DNA from: Roseomonas alba
Lineage (GTDB): Bacteria; Pseudomonadota; Alphaproteobacteria; Acetobacterales; Acetobacteraceae
Length of the DNA: 64,000 bases
Assembly: GCF_019430885.1 (NCBI RefSeq)
Contig: NZ_JAHYBZ010000012.1
Span: 1 to 64,000 of the forward strand
Reading direction: 5' to 3'
The first letter of the stretch is position 1. Each line of letters begins with the position of its first letter. Under the pieces are notes generated by a model. The model was not told where the DNA came from, did no database searches, and worked only from the letters and a program-made list of their open reading frames with translations. Positions 46,851-54,822 of this stretch are shown one piece after another. A program made the translations under genes and the position numbers.

Positions 46851-47630
46851 GTGACCATTCGCATCGGCATCGCCGGCATTGCCGGCCGCATGGGCCGCCT
46901 GCTGGCGGAGGAGACGGAGGTGGCGGGCGCCGTGCTCGCCGGCGGCACCGTCCGCCCGGGCGCGCCGATCGCCACCCTGCCGGCCGGCCTGCCGGTTCTG
47001 CCGGACATCGTCGCGCTCTGCGCTGCCTCCGATGTCGTGGTGGACTTCACCCATGCCCATGCCGCGCGCGCCCATGCGCTGGCGGCGGCGGAGACGGGCA
47101 CGGCGCTGGTGCTCGGCAGTTCGGGCCTGTCCGCGACCGACGAGGAAGCCGTGGCCGAGGCCGCCAAGCGCGTGCCCATCGTCTATGCGGCGAGCTTTGC
47201 CCCGGGCGTCACGCTCTTCCTCGCCGTCGCCGAGCGCATGGCCGCCGCCCTGCCGCCCGAGCAGTACGATGCCGAGATCGTCGAGATGCATCACCGTCAG
47301 AAGGTCGATGCGCCGTCCGGCACCGCCATCGCGCTCGGCCGGGCGGTGGCCGCCGGCCGCGGCACGACGCTCGAGGAAGCGGGGCGGGAGAGCGGCCGCG
47401 ACGGCCATTGCGGGGCACGCGGGACGGGCGCCATCGGCTTCGCCGCGCTGCGCGGCGGCCAAGTGGTCGGCGAGCATACGCTGATCTTTGCCGCGGCCTC
47501 TGAGCACATCAGCCTGACGCATCGCAATTTCGACCGTCGTGTCTATGCCGCCGGGGCCGTGCGCGCGGCGTTCTGGGTGCAAGGCAAGGCGCCGGGGCTA
47601 TACGCCATGCGGGATGTTCTTGGGATGTGA
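46851..47630 (+). CDS. dapB: 4-hydroxy-tetrahydrodipicolinate reductase
   Basis: A 259-residue enzyme of lysine and diaminopimelate synthesis using NAD(P)H. N-terminal GIAGRMGRL is the dinucleotide motif. The active-site block EMHHRQKVDAPSGTA carries the conserved HH and Lys. I start at a GTG (46851) with AAAGGAG upstream, because the protein begins TIRIGIAGIAG there; the in-frame upstream ATG is in the intergenic region. Confidence 0.95.
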   Translation: MTIRIGIAGIAGRMGRLLAEETEVAGAVLAGGTVRPGAPIATLPAGLPVLPDIVALCAASDVVVDFTHAHAARAHALAAAETGTALVLGSSGLSATDEEAVAEAAKRVPIVYAASFAPGVTLFLAVAERMAAALPPEQYDAEIVEMHHRQKVDAPSGTAIALGRAVAAGRGTTLEEAGRESGRDGHCGARGTGAIGFAALRGGQVVGEHTLIFAAASEHISLTHRNFDRRVYAAGAVRAAFWVQGKAPGLYAMRDVLGM

Positions 47631-47654
47631 TTAACCAATAAGTAGATCATTCAG

Positions 47655-47684
47655 GAAATATCCATGCGCAGTAATGGGTATTTC
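47655..47684. promoter_or_regulatory. AT-rich dyad between dapB and the Hint gene
   Basis: GAAATATCCAT (47655-47665) and ATGGGTATTTC (47674-47684) are inverted repeats matching at 10 of 11 positions with a T-G at the other. They lie 25 nt after dapB in an unusually AT-rich 150 bp. It could end dapB transcription, although no T-run follows, or be an operator for the Hint gene. Confidence 0.45.
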
Positions 47685-47786
47685 ATGCAACCGTAGAACG
47701 ATGAGCATCTGCACAATCGGGTGAAGTTCGTATCATTTCCGAGAATCATCTTCCCGTGCAGAGAGGTGGCACAATAGAGTGTCGCC

Positions 47787-48506
47787 ATGTCCATGAACCC
47801 AGGCACACCCACCGCCGAGGCACCTCAGCCCGGCATCAACGGCGCGGCGGGGTTCGCCGCGCAGAGTGCAACCTGGTTCGAAACGGGCGGGATGCTCGGC
47901 CAGGCGCCCTGCTATGTCGCCGGGACGCGCATCGCCACGGCGGGCGGCGAGGTTCCGGTGGAGACGCTGAAGCCTGGCGATACCGTGGTCACTGCCGATG
48001 GCGGTGGTCCACCGCTGCGGCCAGTGATCTGGGTCGGGCACCGGAAGGTGTCCCTGCGGCGGCGTGGCAACCTGCTTGCCCTGGCGCCCGTCCGCATCAC
48101 GGTCGGAGCCCTCGCGGATGGCGTGCCGCATCGCGACCTGTGCGTGTCGCCCGATCACGCCATGTTCCTGGACGGAAGGCTTGTGCCGGCGGGATTGCTC
48201 GTGAACGGTGTCACCATTTTTCAGGACTTCCACCATGCCGAGGTGACCTACTGGCACGTCGAACTCCCCGCCCATGCGCTGCTGGTGGCGGAGGGGGCAC
48301 TGTCGGAGTCCTATCTCGATGACGGCAATCGCGGCCAATACGACAATTGTGGCCTGATCACCGTGTTCATGGATGCCGTCACGGCGCGCGGCACCGGCCG
48401 CTACGACGCCGCATCCTGCTTCCGGCCGCTCCGTCACGGCCCGTTGCTGGATGCCATCCGCGACAGGCTGGCCTTGCGGGCCAAAGGGATGCGGCGCCGC
48501 GCCTGA
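47787..48506 (+). CDS. stand-alone Hint (hedgehog/intein) domain protein
   Basis: A 239-residue protein. The Hint block starts at Cys42 (PCYVAGTRIAT) with VETLKPGDTVVTADGG, then VSPDHAMFLDGRLVPAGLLV (the block B-like His) and VTYWHVELPAHALLVAEGALSESYLDDGNR, typical of the bacterial Hint_2 family. Such domains can self-cleave at the Cys; here only about 41 residues precede it, so the possible N-terminal partner is tiny. In many alphaproteobacteria the family is attached to secreted RTX proteins. It has no signal peptide and its upstream region is AT-rich. Confidence 0.82.
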   Translation: MSMNPGTPTAEAPQPGINGAAGFAAQSATWFETGGMLGQAPCYVAGTRIATAGGEVPVETLKPGDTVVTADGGGPPLRPVIWVGHRKVSLRRRGNLLALAPVRITVGALADGVPHRDLCVSPDHAMFLDGRLVPAGLLVNGVTIFQDFHHAEVTYWHVELPAHALLVAEGALSESYLDDGNRGQYDNCGLITVFMDAVTARGTGRYDAASCFRPLRHGPLLDAIRDRLALRAKGMRRRA

Positions 48507-48509
48507 GCG

Positions 48510-49283
48510 TCAGGCGCCTAGCAGCCGCGACAGCAGCCGGGCCTCGGCCACCACCAGCGGGGCGATCGTCTCCGCCTCCACCGCGCCCAACCGCACGACA
48601 GGTCCCGAGACACCAATGGCGCCGAGGAAGTGCCCGTCGCGCCCGAAGACCGGTGCGGCCACAGCCGCGATCTCCGGGTCGCGCTCGCCGATCGACACGG
48701 CGTGGCCGACTTCGCGCGCAGCGTCATGCACCGCCAGCGTGCCGTCGGTGAAGGCCATCAGCACATGCGCGCTCGCGCCCCGGTCCAGGGGCATCGCTGC
48801 CCCTTCCTCGATGTGCAGCCGGATCGGCCGGGGGGAGGGCTCGCGAAACAGGCAGATGCGGCGCTGGCCTTCCCGCACGTAGAAGCCGCCGGTCTCCCCG
48901 GTGCGCTCCACCAGCCGTGTCAGGGCCGGCCGCACCTGGTCTGCCAGATTGAACCCCGCGCGATACAGCCCACCGAGCCGGAAGGGCGTGGGCCCCAGGC
49001 GATAGGTTCCATCGGACCCGCGCACCAGATAGCCGAAGCGGATCAGCGACCCCGCCAATCGCAGCGCCGTGCTGGGGTAAAGCCCTGCGCGCGCCGAGAG
49101 TTCCGCCAGCATCAGCATTTTGGTCCCGTCGGCGAAGGCTTCCAGCAGGGCCAGCGCGCGTTCGACCGCCTCCACCCGCTGTTCCGCTGCTGGCGGGGCA
49201 GGGCTGGCGGGACGGCCGCGGCGCCGGGCTGGCCGCGTCTCGGTATTGACCTCAGGGATATCCACGGTGATTATTCTATCCAT
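48510..49283 (-). CDS. IclR family transcriptional regulator
   Basis: A 257-residue regulator. A winged helix-turn-helix (about 35-100: ERALALLEAFADG, LAELSARAGLYPSTALRLAGSLIRFGYL) is followed by the IclR effector domain (about 110-255: GETGGFYVREG, HVLMAFTDG, AVAAPVFGRDGHFLGAIGVSGPV). It is divergent from the lyase operon, the usual arrangement for a regulator of the neighbouring catabolic genes, and two dyads lie over and beside its start codon. Effector unknown. Confidence 0.9.
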   Translation of the reverse strand: MDRIITVDIPEVNTETRPARRRGRPASPAPPAAEQRVEAVERALALLEAFADGTKMLMLAELSARAGLYPSTALRLAGSLIRFGYLVRGSDGTYRLGPTPFRLGGLYRAGFNLADQVRPALTRLVERTGETGGFYVREGQRRICLFREPSPRPIRLHIEEGAAMPLDRGASAHVLMAFTDGTLAVHDAAREVGHAVSIGERDPEIAAVAAPVFGRDGHFLGAIGVSGPVVRLGAVEAETIAPLVVAEARLLSRLLGA

Positions 49284-49289
49284 TAGAAT
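49273..49289. promoter_or_regulatory. candidate operator overlapping the iclR start
   Basis: ATTCTA (49273-49278) and TAGAAT (49284-49289) are a perfect inverted repeat with a 5-bp spacer that contains the iclR start codon. IclR proteins bind such short dyads, so this may be an autoregulatory site. Confidence 0.5.
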
Positions 49290-49311
49290 TTATTTCTGTT
49301 GCGCAGAATAA
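49290..49311. promoter_or_regulatory. second candidate IclR operator
   Basis: TTATTTCTG (49290-49298) and CAGAATAA (49304-49311) form an inverted repeat with one extra base in the left arm and spacer TTGCG. It lies 59 bp upstream of the lyase start, where a regulator could act on the divergent operon. Confidence 0.5.
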
Positions 49312-49369
49312 ATCACGTCGGCTTCGCCGGCAATAACAAGCCGGTAGCGCCGGCATGAGGAGACGGTTG

Positions 49370-50335
49370 ATGAGCGACCTCCCGCGAACAGTACGCATTT
49401 CCGAGGAAGGCCCCCGTGAAGGCTTTCAGATCGCGACGACGCCTGTGCCCACGGCCGACAAGATCGCCCTGATCGACGCACTTTCGGCGACCGGCGTATC
49501 GCGCATCCAGGTGGCGTCCTTCGTCAGCCCCAAGCGCGTGCCGGGCTGGGCGGATGCCGACGCCGTCGTCGCCGGCTTCACGCCGAAGCCGGGCGTCACC
49601 TACACCGCGCTGTGGTTCAACCCGCAGGGGCTACAGCGCGCGCTGGCCTACAAGGATCGGCTCGCGATCTCGGGCTCGATCACCGTCGCGGCCTCCGAGG
49701 CCTTCTCGCTGCGCAACCTCAACCGCGACCGCGCCGGCCAGATCGCCGCGCAGCGGGAGAACGTCGCCGAGCATCAGGCGGCCGGCGTGCCGGTTACCCG
49801 CGCCTCGGTCCAGGCCGCCTTCGGCTGCAACTTCCAGGGCGACATTACCCCCGCCCAGGCGATCGGTGCCGTCGCCGATGCCATGGCCATCGCTACGGAG
49901 ACTGGCTGCGCCATTGAGCGGATCTCCCTGGCGGACACCATGGGGTGGGCCAACCCACTTCAGATCGAACGGGTCGTCGGCGAGGTCCGGTCCCGCTGGC
50001 CCGACCAGAAGGTGTCCTTGCATCTGCACGACACGCGCGGCCTCGGCATCGCCAATGCGCTGGCCGGACTGCGCATGGGTGTCGCCGACTTCGACGCGGC
50101 GGTCGGTGGCGCCGGTGGCTGCCCCTTCGCCGGCCACCCCGGCGCGCCAGGGAACATCGCGACCGAAGAACTGGTGATGCTATGCGAGGAAATGGGCATC
50201 GCCACCGGCATCGACATCGACGCGCTGATCGCGGCCGGGCATCTCGCGGAGCGGGTGCTGGGGCGGACCCTGCCCTCGGCACTGCTGCGGGGCGGGTCGC
50301 TGACCGCGTTCCGGGCAAAGGCGCGGGCGGCGTGA
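49370..50335 (+). CDS. hydroxymethylglutaryl-CoA lyase-type enzyme
   Basis: A 321-residue TIM-barrel lyase of the HMGL family. Active-site pieces are EGPREGFQ near the N-terminus, VSLHLHDTRGLGIAN (metal-binding His pair) and the catalytic-Cys loop GGAGGCPFAGHPGAPGN. HMG-CoA lyase splits 3-hydroxy-3-methylglutaryl-CoA into acetoacetate and acetyl-CoA; relatives cleave similar acyl-CoAs. The genes around it (CoA-transferase, TTT receptor, IclR) suggest a specific acid-degradation role. Start at 49370 has a GAGGAG site. Confidence 0.88.
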   Translation: MSDLPRTVRISEEGPREGFQIATTPVPTADKIALIDALSATGVSRIQVASFVSPKRVPGWADADAVVAGFTPKPGVTYTALWFNPQGLQRALAYKDRLAISGSITVAASEAFSLRNLNRDRAGQIAAQRENVAEHQAAGVPVTRASVQAAFGCNFQGDITPAQAIGAVADAMAIATETGCAIERISLADTMGWANPLQIERVVGEVRSRWPDQKVSLHLHDTRGLGIANALAGLRMGVADFDAAVGGAGGCPFAGHPGAPGNIATEELVMLCEEMGIATGIDIDALIAAGHLAERVLGRTLPSALLRGGSLTAFRAKARAA

Positions 50336-50339
50336 CGGG

Positions 50340-50630
50340 GGATCAGAGAGGGGCTTTGCCCCTCTCCGAACCGCGAAGCAGTGCTTTGCGCCCCACCAGA
50401 GGCCACAGGGCCTTTGGAAACCGATACCGGGTGTTGGGCGCGACGCGTCCTGCCATCGTGGGGAACGCGCGCCGCGCGCCACGGCCGGTTTCATTCCAGC
50501 GCGGGGCACGGCGCGCCCCACCGCCGATCAACACAGCCCCCCTGCCCGGCGCCAAATTGAGGTGTCCAGAGGCCTTTCGGCCTTTGGCGGGGGAGGTTGG
50601 GAGGGGGCAGAGCCCCCTCCGCGCGCCCTC
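50340..50630. repeat. two-hairpin intergenic element, inverted pair (copy E)
   Basis: The left unit has GAGAGGGGC-TTT-GCCCCTCTC (50346-50366), a second degenerate stem, then GGGCCTTTGGAAACC. The right unit, inverted (about 50545-50625), has CCAGAGGCC-TTTC-GGCCTTTGG and GGAGGGGGC-AGA-GCCCCCTCC (50600-50620). It fills the gap between lyase and CoA-transferase genes and may terminate or attenuate transcription inside that cluster. Confidence 0.75.
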
Positions 50631-50648
50631 CCAGGAAGGAACGCAGCC

Positions 50649-51803
50649 ATGATCACCCCGCTCCCCCTCGCCGGCATCCGCATCGTCGAGTTCTCCCACA
50701 TGGTCATGGGTCCGACCTGTGGCCTGGTGCTCGCCGATCTCGGCGCCGAGGTCATCAAGATCGAGCCGCCCGGCAAGGGCGACCGCACGCGCTACCTCAC
50801 CTCCTCCGGCACCGGCTTCTTCCCGGCGTTCAGCCGCAACAAGAAGTCCGTGCAGCTCGACACCGACGATGCGGATGACATCGAGACGCTGAAGCGCCTG
50901 ATCGACACCGCCGATGTGCTGCTCGAGAATTTCCGCCCCGGCGGGTTGGAGGCGAAGGGCCTCGGCTATGCCGCCCTGTCGGCGCGCAATCCGCGGCTGA
51001 TCTATCTTTCGCTCAAGGGCTACCTGCCCGGGCCCTATGAGAACCGCACGGCGCTGGACGAGGTCGTCCAGATGCAGTCCGGCCTCGCCTACATGACCGG
51101 CCCGCCGGGCCGCCCGCTGCGGGCCGGCGCGCCGGTGAACGACATGATGGGCGGGATGTTCGGCGCCATCGCCATCATGGGCGCGCTGCGCCAGCGCGAG
51201 GCGACAGGGCGCGGCCAGCACCTGCAATCCGGCCTGTTCGAGAACGCGGCCTTCCTCGTCTCCACCGCCATGCTGCAGCAGGCGATGACGGGCCAGGACC
51301 CCACGCCGATGCCCGCCGGCCGCCGCGCCTGGGGCGTGTACGACGTGTTCAACACGAAGGATGGCGAACAGATCTTCATCGGCGTCGTCACCGAGCGGCA
51401 ATGGGAGATCTTCCTGCGCGAGCTCAACGAACCCGCGCTAGACAACCCCGACTACGCCACCAACACCGACCGGGCCAAGCGGCGCGAGACGCTGATCCCA
51501 CTGGTGCAGACGCTGCTGATCAAGCACGACGTCGCGGCGCTGGAGGCCATGTGCGAGAAGGCCGGACTGCCCTTCTCCCGCATCGCCAGGCCCTGGGACC
51601 TGTTCGAGGACCCGCACCTCAAGGCGAGCGGCGGGCTGCTGCCCATCACCCTGCCCGATGGCCAACCCTGCACCGTGCCGGCCCTGCCCATCACCTTCGG
51701 CGGCGAGCGCCTGACCGTGCGGCTGCCCTTGCCGACGCCCGGCCAGCACGATGCCGAGATCCTCGGACCGCTGCGCGCCGAGGCGCCTGGCGCCGCCGAG
51801 TGA
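50649..51803 (+). CDS. CaiB/BaiF family CoA-transferase
   Basis: A 384-residue class III CoA-transferase. The N-terminal segment GIRIVEFSHMVMGPTCG and GAEVIKIEPPGKGD are typical, and Asp165 in PVNDMMGGMF stands at the catalytic aspartate position of the family. It moves CoA between a donor thioester and a carboxylate. Placed between an HMG-CoA lyase-type gene and a TTT receptor, it probably activates the acid that the lyase then cleaves. GGAAGGA supports the ATG at 50649. Confidence 0.9.
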   Translation: MITPLPLAGIRIVEFSHMVMGPTCGLVLADLGAEVIKIEPPGKGDRTRYLTSSGTGFFPAFSRNKKSVQLDTDDADDIETLKRLIDTADVLLENFRPGGLEAKGLGYAALSARNPRLIYLSLKGYLPGPYENRTALDEVVQMQSGLAYMTGPPGRPLRAGAPVNDMMGGMFGAIAIMGALRQREATGRGQHLQSGLFENAAFLVSTAMLQQAMTGQDPTPMPAGRRAWGVYDVFNTKDGEQIFIGVVTERQWEIFLRELNEPALDNPDYATNTDRAKRRETLIPLVQTLLIKHDVAALEAMCEKAGLPFSRIARPWDLFEDPHLKASGGLLPITLPDGQPCTVPALPITFGGERLTVRLPLPTPGQHDAEILGPLRAEAPGAAE

Positions 51804-51831
51804 CCGAACCCATCGGGAGAAACGACCGCCC

Positions 51832-52800
51832 ATGTTCCGCCGCCACCTGCTGACCGCCGCCGCGGCGGTCGCGCTGCCCTGCGCCGCCCGTGCGCAGGCC
51901 GCCTGGCCCGACCGCCCCATCCGCCTGATCGTGCCCTTCCCGCCGGCCGGCGGCACGGACGTCATCTCGCGCGAGATCGGTGGCCGCATGGCCGCCGCGA
52001 CCGGTTGGAACATCGTCATTGACAACCGGCCCGGCGCGGGCGGCAATATCGGCCTCGATGCCGTCGCGAAGGCGGCGCCGGACGGCTACACCATCGGCAT
52101 GGGGCAGGCGGCGAACCTCGCCATCAACCCGGCGCTCTATCCGCGCATGCCCTTCGATCCGCTGACGGATTTCGCGCTGATCTCCCTGGTCGCGACGCAA
52201 CCCAATGTGCTCGTCGTCGCGCGCGGCGCGCCCTTCCGCACGCTCGCGGACCTCGTCGCCGCCGGCAAGGCGCGGCCGGGGACGCTGACGGCGGGCAACG
52301 CCGGCAATGGCACCACCGGTCACCTGGCTGCGGCGATGTTCGCCCAGGCGGCAGGGATCGACATCACCCATGTGCCCTATCGCGGTGCGGCGCCGGTCAT
52401 CACCGACCTGCTCGCCGGCCGCGTGGACATGTTCTTCGCCAATCCGCTGGCCGTGAAGGGCGTGCTGGAATCAGGCGATGTCCGGGCGCTCGCGGTGACC
52501 TCCGCCGAGCGCAGCCGCACCTTCCCCGCTGTGCCGACCGTCGCCGAAAGCGGCTATCCGGGCTTCGAGGCGGTGAACTGGACCGGCCTCGTCGCCCCGG
52601 CCCGCACGCCGGACGCGATCATCGCCCGGCTGAACGAGGAAACCCGCAAGGCGCTCGCTTTGCCCGAGACCATCGCGCGCCTGGCCGCGGAAGGCAGCGA
52701 GCCCTTCGCCTCCTCGCCCGAACGCTTCCGTGCCTTCCTGGTCGAAGAACACGCGAAGTGGGGGCGGGTCGTGCGGGAGGCAAGGATCGAGCTGAACTGA
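51832..52800 (+). CDS. tripartite tricarboxylate transporter (Bug-type) substrate-binding protein
   Basis: A 322-residue receptor with signal peptide (1-22, ending ARAQ) and the family marks PIRLIVPFPPAGGTDVISR, DNRPGAGGNIGLDA, HVPYRGAAPVITDLLAG and FLVEEHAKWGRVV. It starts 28 nt after the CoA-transferase gene, so it belongs to the lyase cluster and probably captures its substrate. No TctA/TctB genes follow. Confidence 0.93.
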   Translation: MFRRHLLTAAAAVALPCAARAQAAWPDRPIRLIVPFPPAGGTDVISREIGGRMAAATGWNIVIDNRPGAGGNIGLDAVAKAAPDGYTIGMGQAANLAINPALYPRMPFDPLTDFALISLVATQPNVLVVARGAPFRTLADLVAAGKARPGTLTAGNAGNGTTGHLAAAMFAQAAGIDITHVPYRGAAPVITDLLAGRVDMFFANPLAVKGVLESGDVRALAVTSAERSRTFPAVPTVAESGYPGFEAVNWTGLVAPARTPDAIIARLNEETRKALALPETIARLAAEGSEPFASSPERFRAFLVEEHAKWGRVVREARIELN

Positions 52801-53079
52801 CGGGTGGCAAGGGACCCAGGAGAGGGGCCCTGATCTTGTGAACTTGCCGTACTCCGCTTCGCTATGACGGCGGCGGCGGACGTGCGGCCGCCGCGCCGTC
52901 GCAGCGGGTCCCGCCGGTGACAGCGTGGGGCGTGCCCCACGCCGGCGCTGCCACGTTCCACAATGCGCGCAGGGTGTGTGCGAGGGCGTGCCGCAACCCC
53001 ATCGCGCGCAACTTGGCCACGGAGCGCAGGTTCGTCGCGTCTGTCCCTCTCTGCCGGCAGCATGCATCGACCCGTTCGA
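52801..53079. other. non-coding region after the TTT receptor gene
   Basis: It contains the hairpin GCGTGGGGC-GT-GCCCCACGC (52923-52942) and otherwise nothing I can support. Short open frames on both strands here are low-complexity. Confidence 0.4.
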
Positions 53080-53534
53080 TCACCGCGACCCGGCAGCGGT
53101 GCCGCCGTTTGCTAGCCGCGCCGGTCGCGCGCTCGTGCCAAGCCGTCGCCCGGCGGGGATGCGGGTCGCAATGCCGGTCTGGGTCAGCGCCTCGTCCATC
53201 GCGGTGAGCGCGGCCTCGACGCGGGTGCGCTTTTCCACGGCCGGGCGCCGCCCACCGGCGGCGGCGGGGGCGGCCCCGACCTCCTGCCCGAGCGTGCGGA
53301 CCCGGTGCTCGGCCACCCGCAGCATCGCGGGGCTGCGGGTGATTTCTCCATCCGGCCGGTTGGCGTGGTCCACCCGGAAGACAGACAGGGTGTAGCGGTT
53401 CGTCGAGGCCCCATCGCACAGCCAGCGATGGGCGGCGTCCGCTTCGCATTGCCGGGCGGGTTCCCGCGCGTGGCCGTCGCCCTCGATCGTGATAGGCAGC
53501 CACAGCGCCAGCAGGATGTGATGGCCGCCGTCAC
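53080..53534 (-). pseudogene. possible gene remnant without start codon
   Basis: On the minus strand one frame stays open from the stop at about 53535 down to a TGA at 53080, with a strong G/C bias at third codon positions and plausible sequence (for example CEADAAHRWLCDGAS, TLSVFRVDHANRPDGE, VEAALTAMDEALTQTG). No ATG precedes the first half; the first in-frame GTG is mid-way (about 53373). I do not recognise the protein. It may be the 3' part of a lost gene or a real gene with an unusual start. Confidence 0.35.
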
Positions 53535-54757
53535 CGTATCAGCGGACAGCCTCCTTCCGCGAGGGGCCGGAACGCCTCGTTCCCGGGGATCGTCTGCGCC
53601 ACCTCCAGCAGGTCCCATTCACCCAGGGCGGCGCGTGGCGCCTTCGCGCGCATCAGGTACATGTCGCGGATCACGCGCCCATCCGCACGGATCGTCCCGT
53701 TGGTGGTCATAAAGTCGTTGATCGGCGTTTCGCGCATCTTCGCCATCACCGGCTCGGTGGCGTCGGTTCCGGCGGCCTGGACGGCTTTCAGGTAGTGGGT
53801 GACGGCGCCCCACATGCTGGCCTGGAACATGGTGGGCGGGCGGCCGTGGATGGCCTGGAAGCGTTGCGCGAAGGCGCGGGTGGCGTCGCTCTGGTCCCAA
53901 TAATAGGCCTCGGTGAAGACCATGCCCTGGGCGGTGTCGAGGCCGATCGCCTTGATGTTCGTCAACAGGCACAGCAGCGCCGCGGGCTGGATGCCGCGGC
54001 GGGTCAGGCCGAACTCGCCCATCTGCTTCACGATGTTGATGAAATCGGTCCCAGCCGCGGCGATGCCGACGACGTTCGCGCCCGACTGTGCCGCGCGGAC
54101 CAGATGGGAGGAGTAGTCCGTCTCCCCCAGCGGTGCGCGGGAGCTGCCCGCCACCTGCCTGCCGAGTTGTCGGATCACCGCCACCGCATTGGCTTCGAGC
54201 GAATGGCCGAAGGCGTAGTCCGAGGTGATGAAATACCAGCGGTTGCCGCCATTGCGCATCACCGCGCCCACGGTGCCGCGCGACAGCGCGTAGTTGTCGT
54301 AGGTCCAGTGCACGCCATAGGGCGAGCAATCCTTGCCCGTCAGATCCGTGGTGCCGGCGGCGACGACCACGTCGATCTTCTGCTTCTCCCGCGACAGGTT
54401 CTGCACGGCGAGGGCGACAGCCGAATTGCCCAGGCCGAAAATGGCGTCCACGCGTTCCTGGTCGTACCAGCGCCGGGCGATGGACAGGCCGACATCAGGG
54501 CGGTTCTGCAGGTCGCCGAAGACGACCTCGATGGGCATGCTGTTGACCTTGCCGCCGAAATCCTCGGCGGCCATGCGGGCGGCGACCACGTCGCCCATGC
54601 CCTGCTGGTCTGCGAAGACGCCGGACATGTCGTCGAGCACGCCGATCTTGACCACGCCGTCCGAGATGCCGGATTGCGCGTGGCCGTCGACCGGCCGAAC
54701 GGCGGCGAGCGGCAAAGCAGCCGCTCCAGCCAGCAGATGTCTGCGGTTCATGGACAT
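53531..54757 (-). CDS. ABC transporter substrate-binding protein, branched-chain amino acid type
   Basis: A 408-residue periplasmic receptor (Peripla_BP_6 family). Its RR-type signal is MSMNRRHLLAGAAALPLAAV (cleavage near HAQ, about residue 27). Then come VVKIGVLDDMSGVFADQQG, FGLGNSAVALAVQNLS, TYDNYALSRGTVGAVMRNGGNRWYFITSDYAFG and FINIVKQMGEFG. Ligands in the family are amino acids, amides, urea or aromatic acids. No Liv-type permease genes are nearby. It lies just downstream of a decayed family 5 receptor gene. Confidence 0.9.
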   Translation of the reverse strand: MSMNRRHLLAGAAALPLAAVRPVDGHAQSGISDGVVKIGVLDDMSGVFADQQGMGDVVAARMAAEDFGGKVNSMPIEVVFGDLQNRPDVGLSIARRWYDQERVDAIFGLGNSAVALAVQNLSREKQKIDVVVAAGTTDLTGKDCSPYGVHWTYDNYALSRGTVGAVMRNGGNRWYFITSDYAFGHSLEANAVAVIRQLGRQVAGSSRAPLGETDYSSHLVRAAQSGANVVGIAAAGTDFINIVKQMGEFGLTRRGIQPAALLCLLTNIKAIGLDTAQGMVFTEAYYWDQSDATRAFAQRFQAIHGRPPTMFQASMWGAVTHYLKAVQAAGTDATEPVMAKMRETPINDFMTTNGTIRADGRVIRDMYLMRAKAPRAALGEWDLLEVAQTIPGNEAFRPLAEGGCPLIR

Positions 54758-54822
54758 TCCCTCCTCATTCCTTCCTTGCCGCGCATCATGCCATGTGCGG
54801 CGGCGGAATGAAGAGGGCGGTT

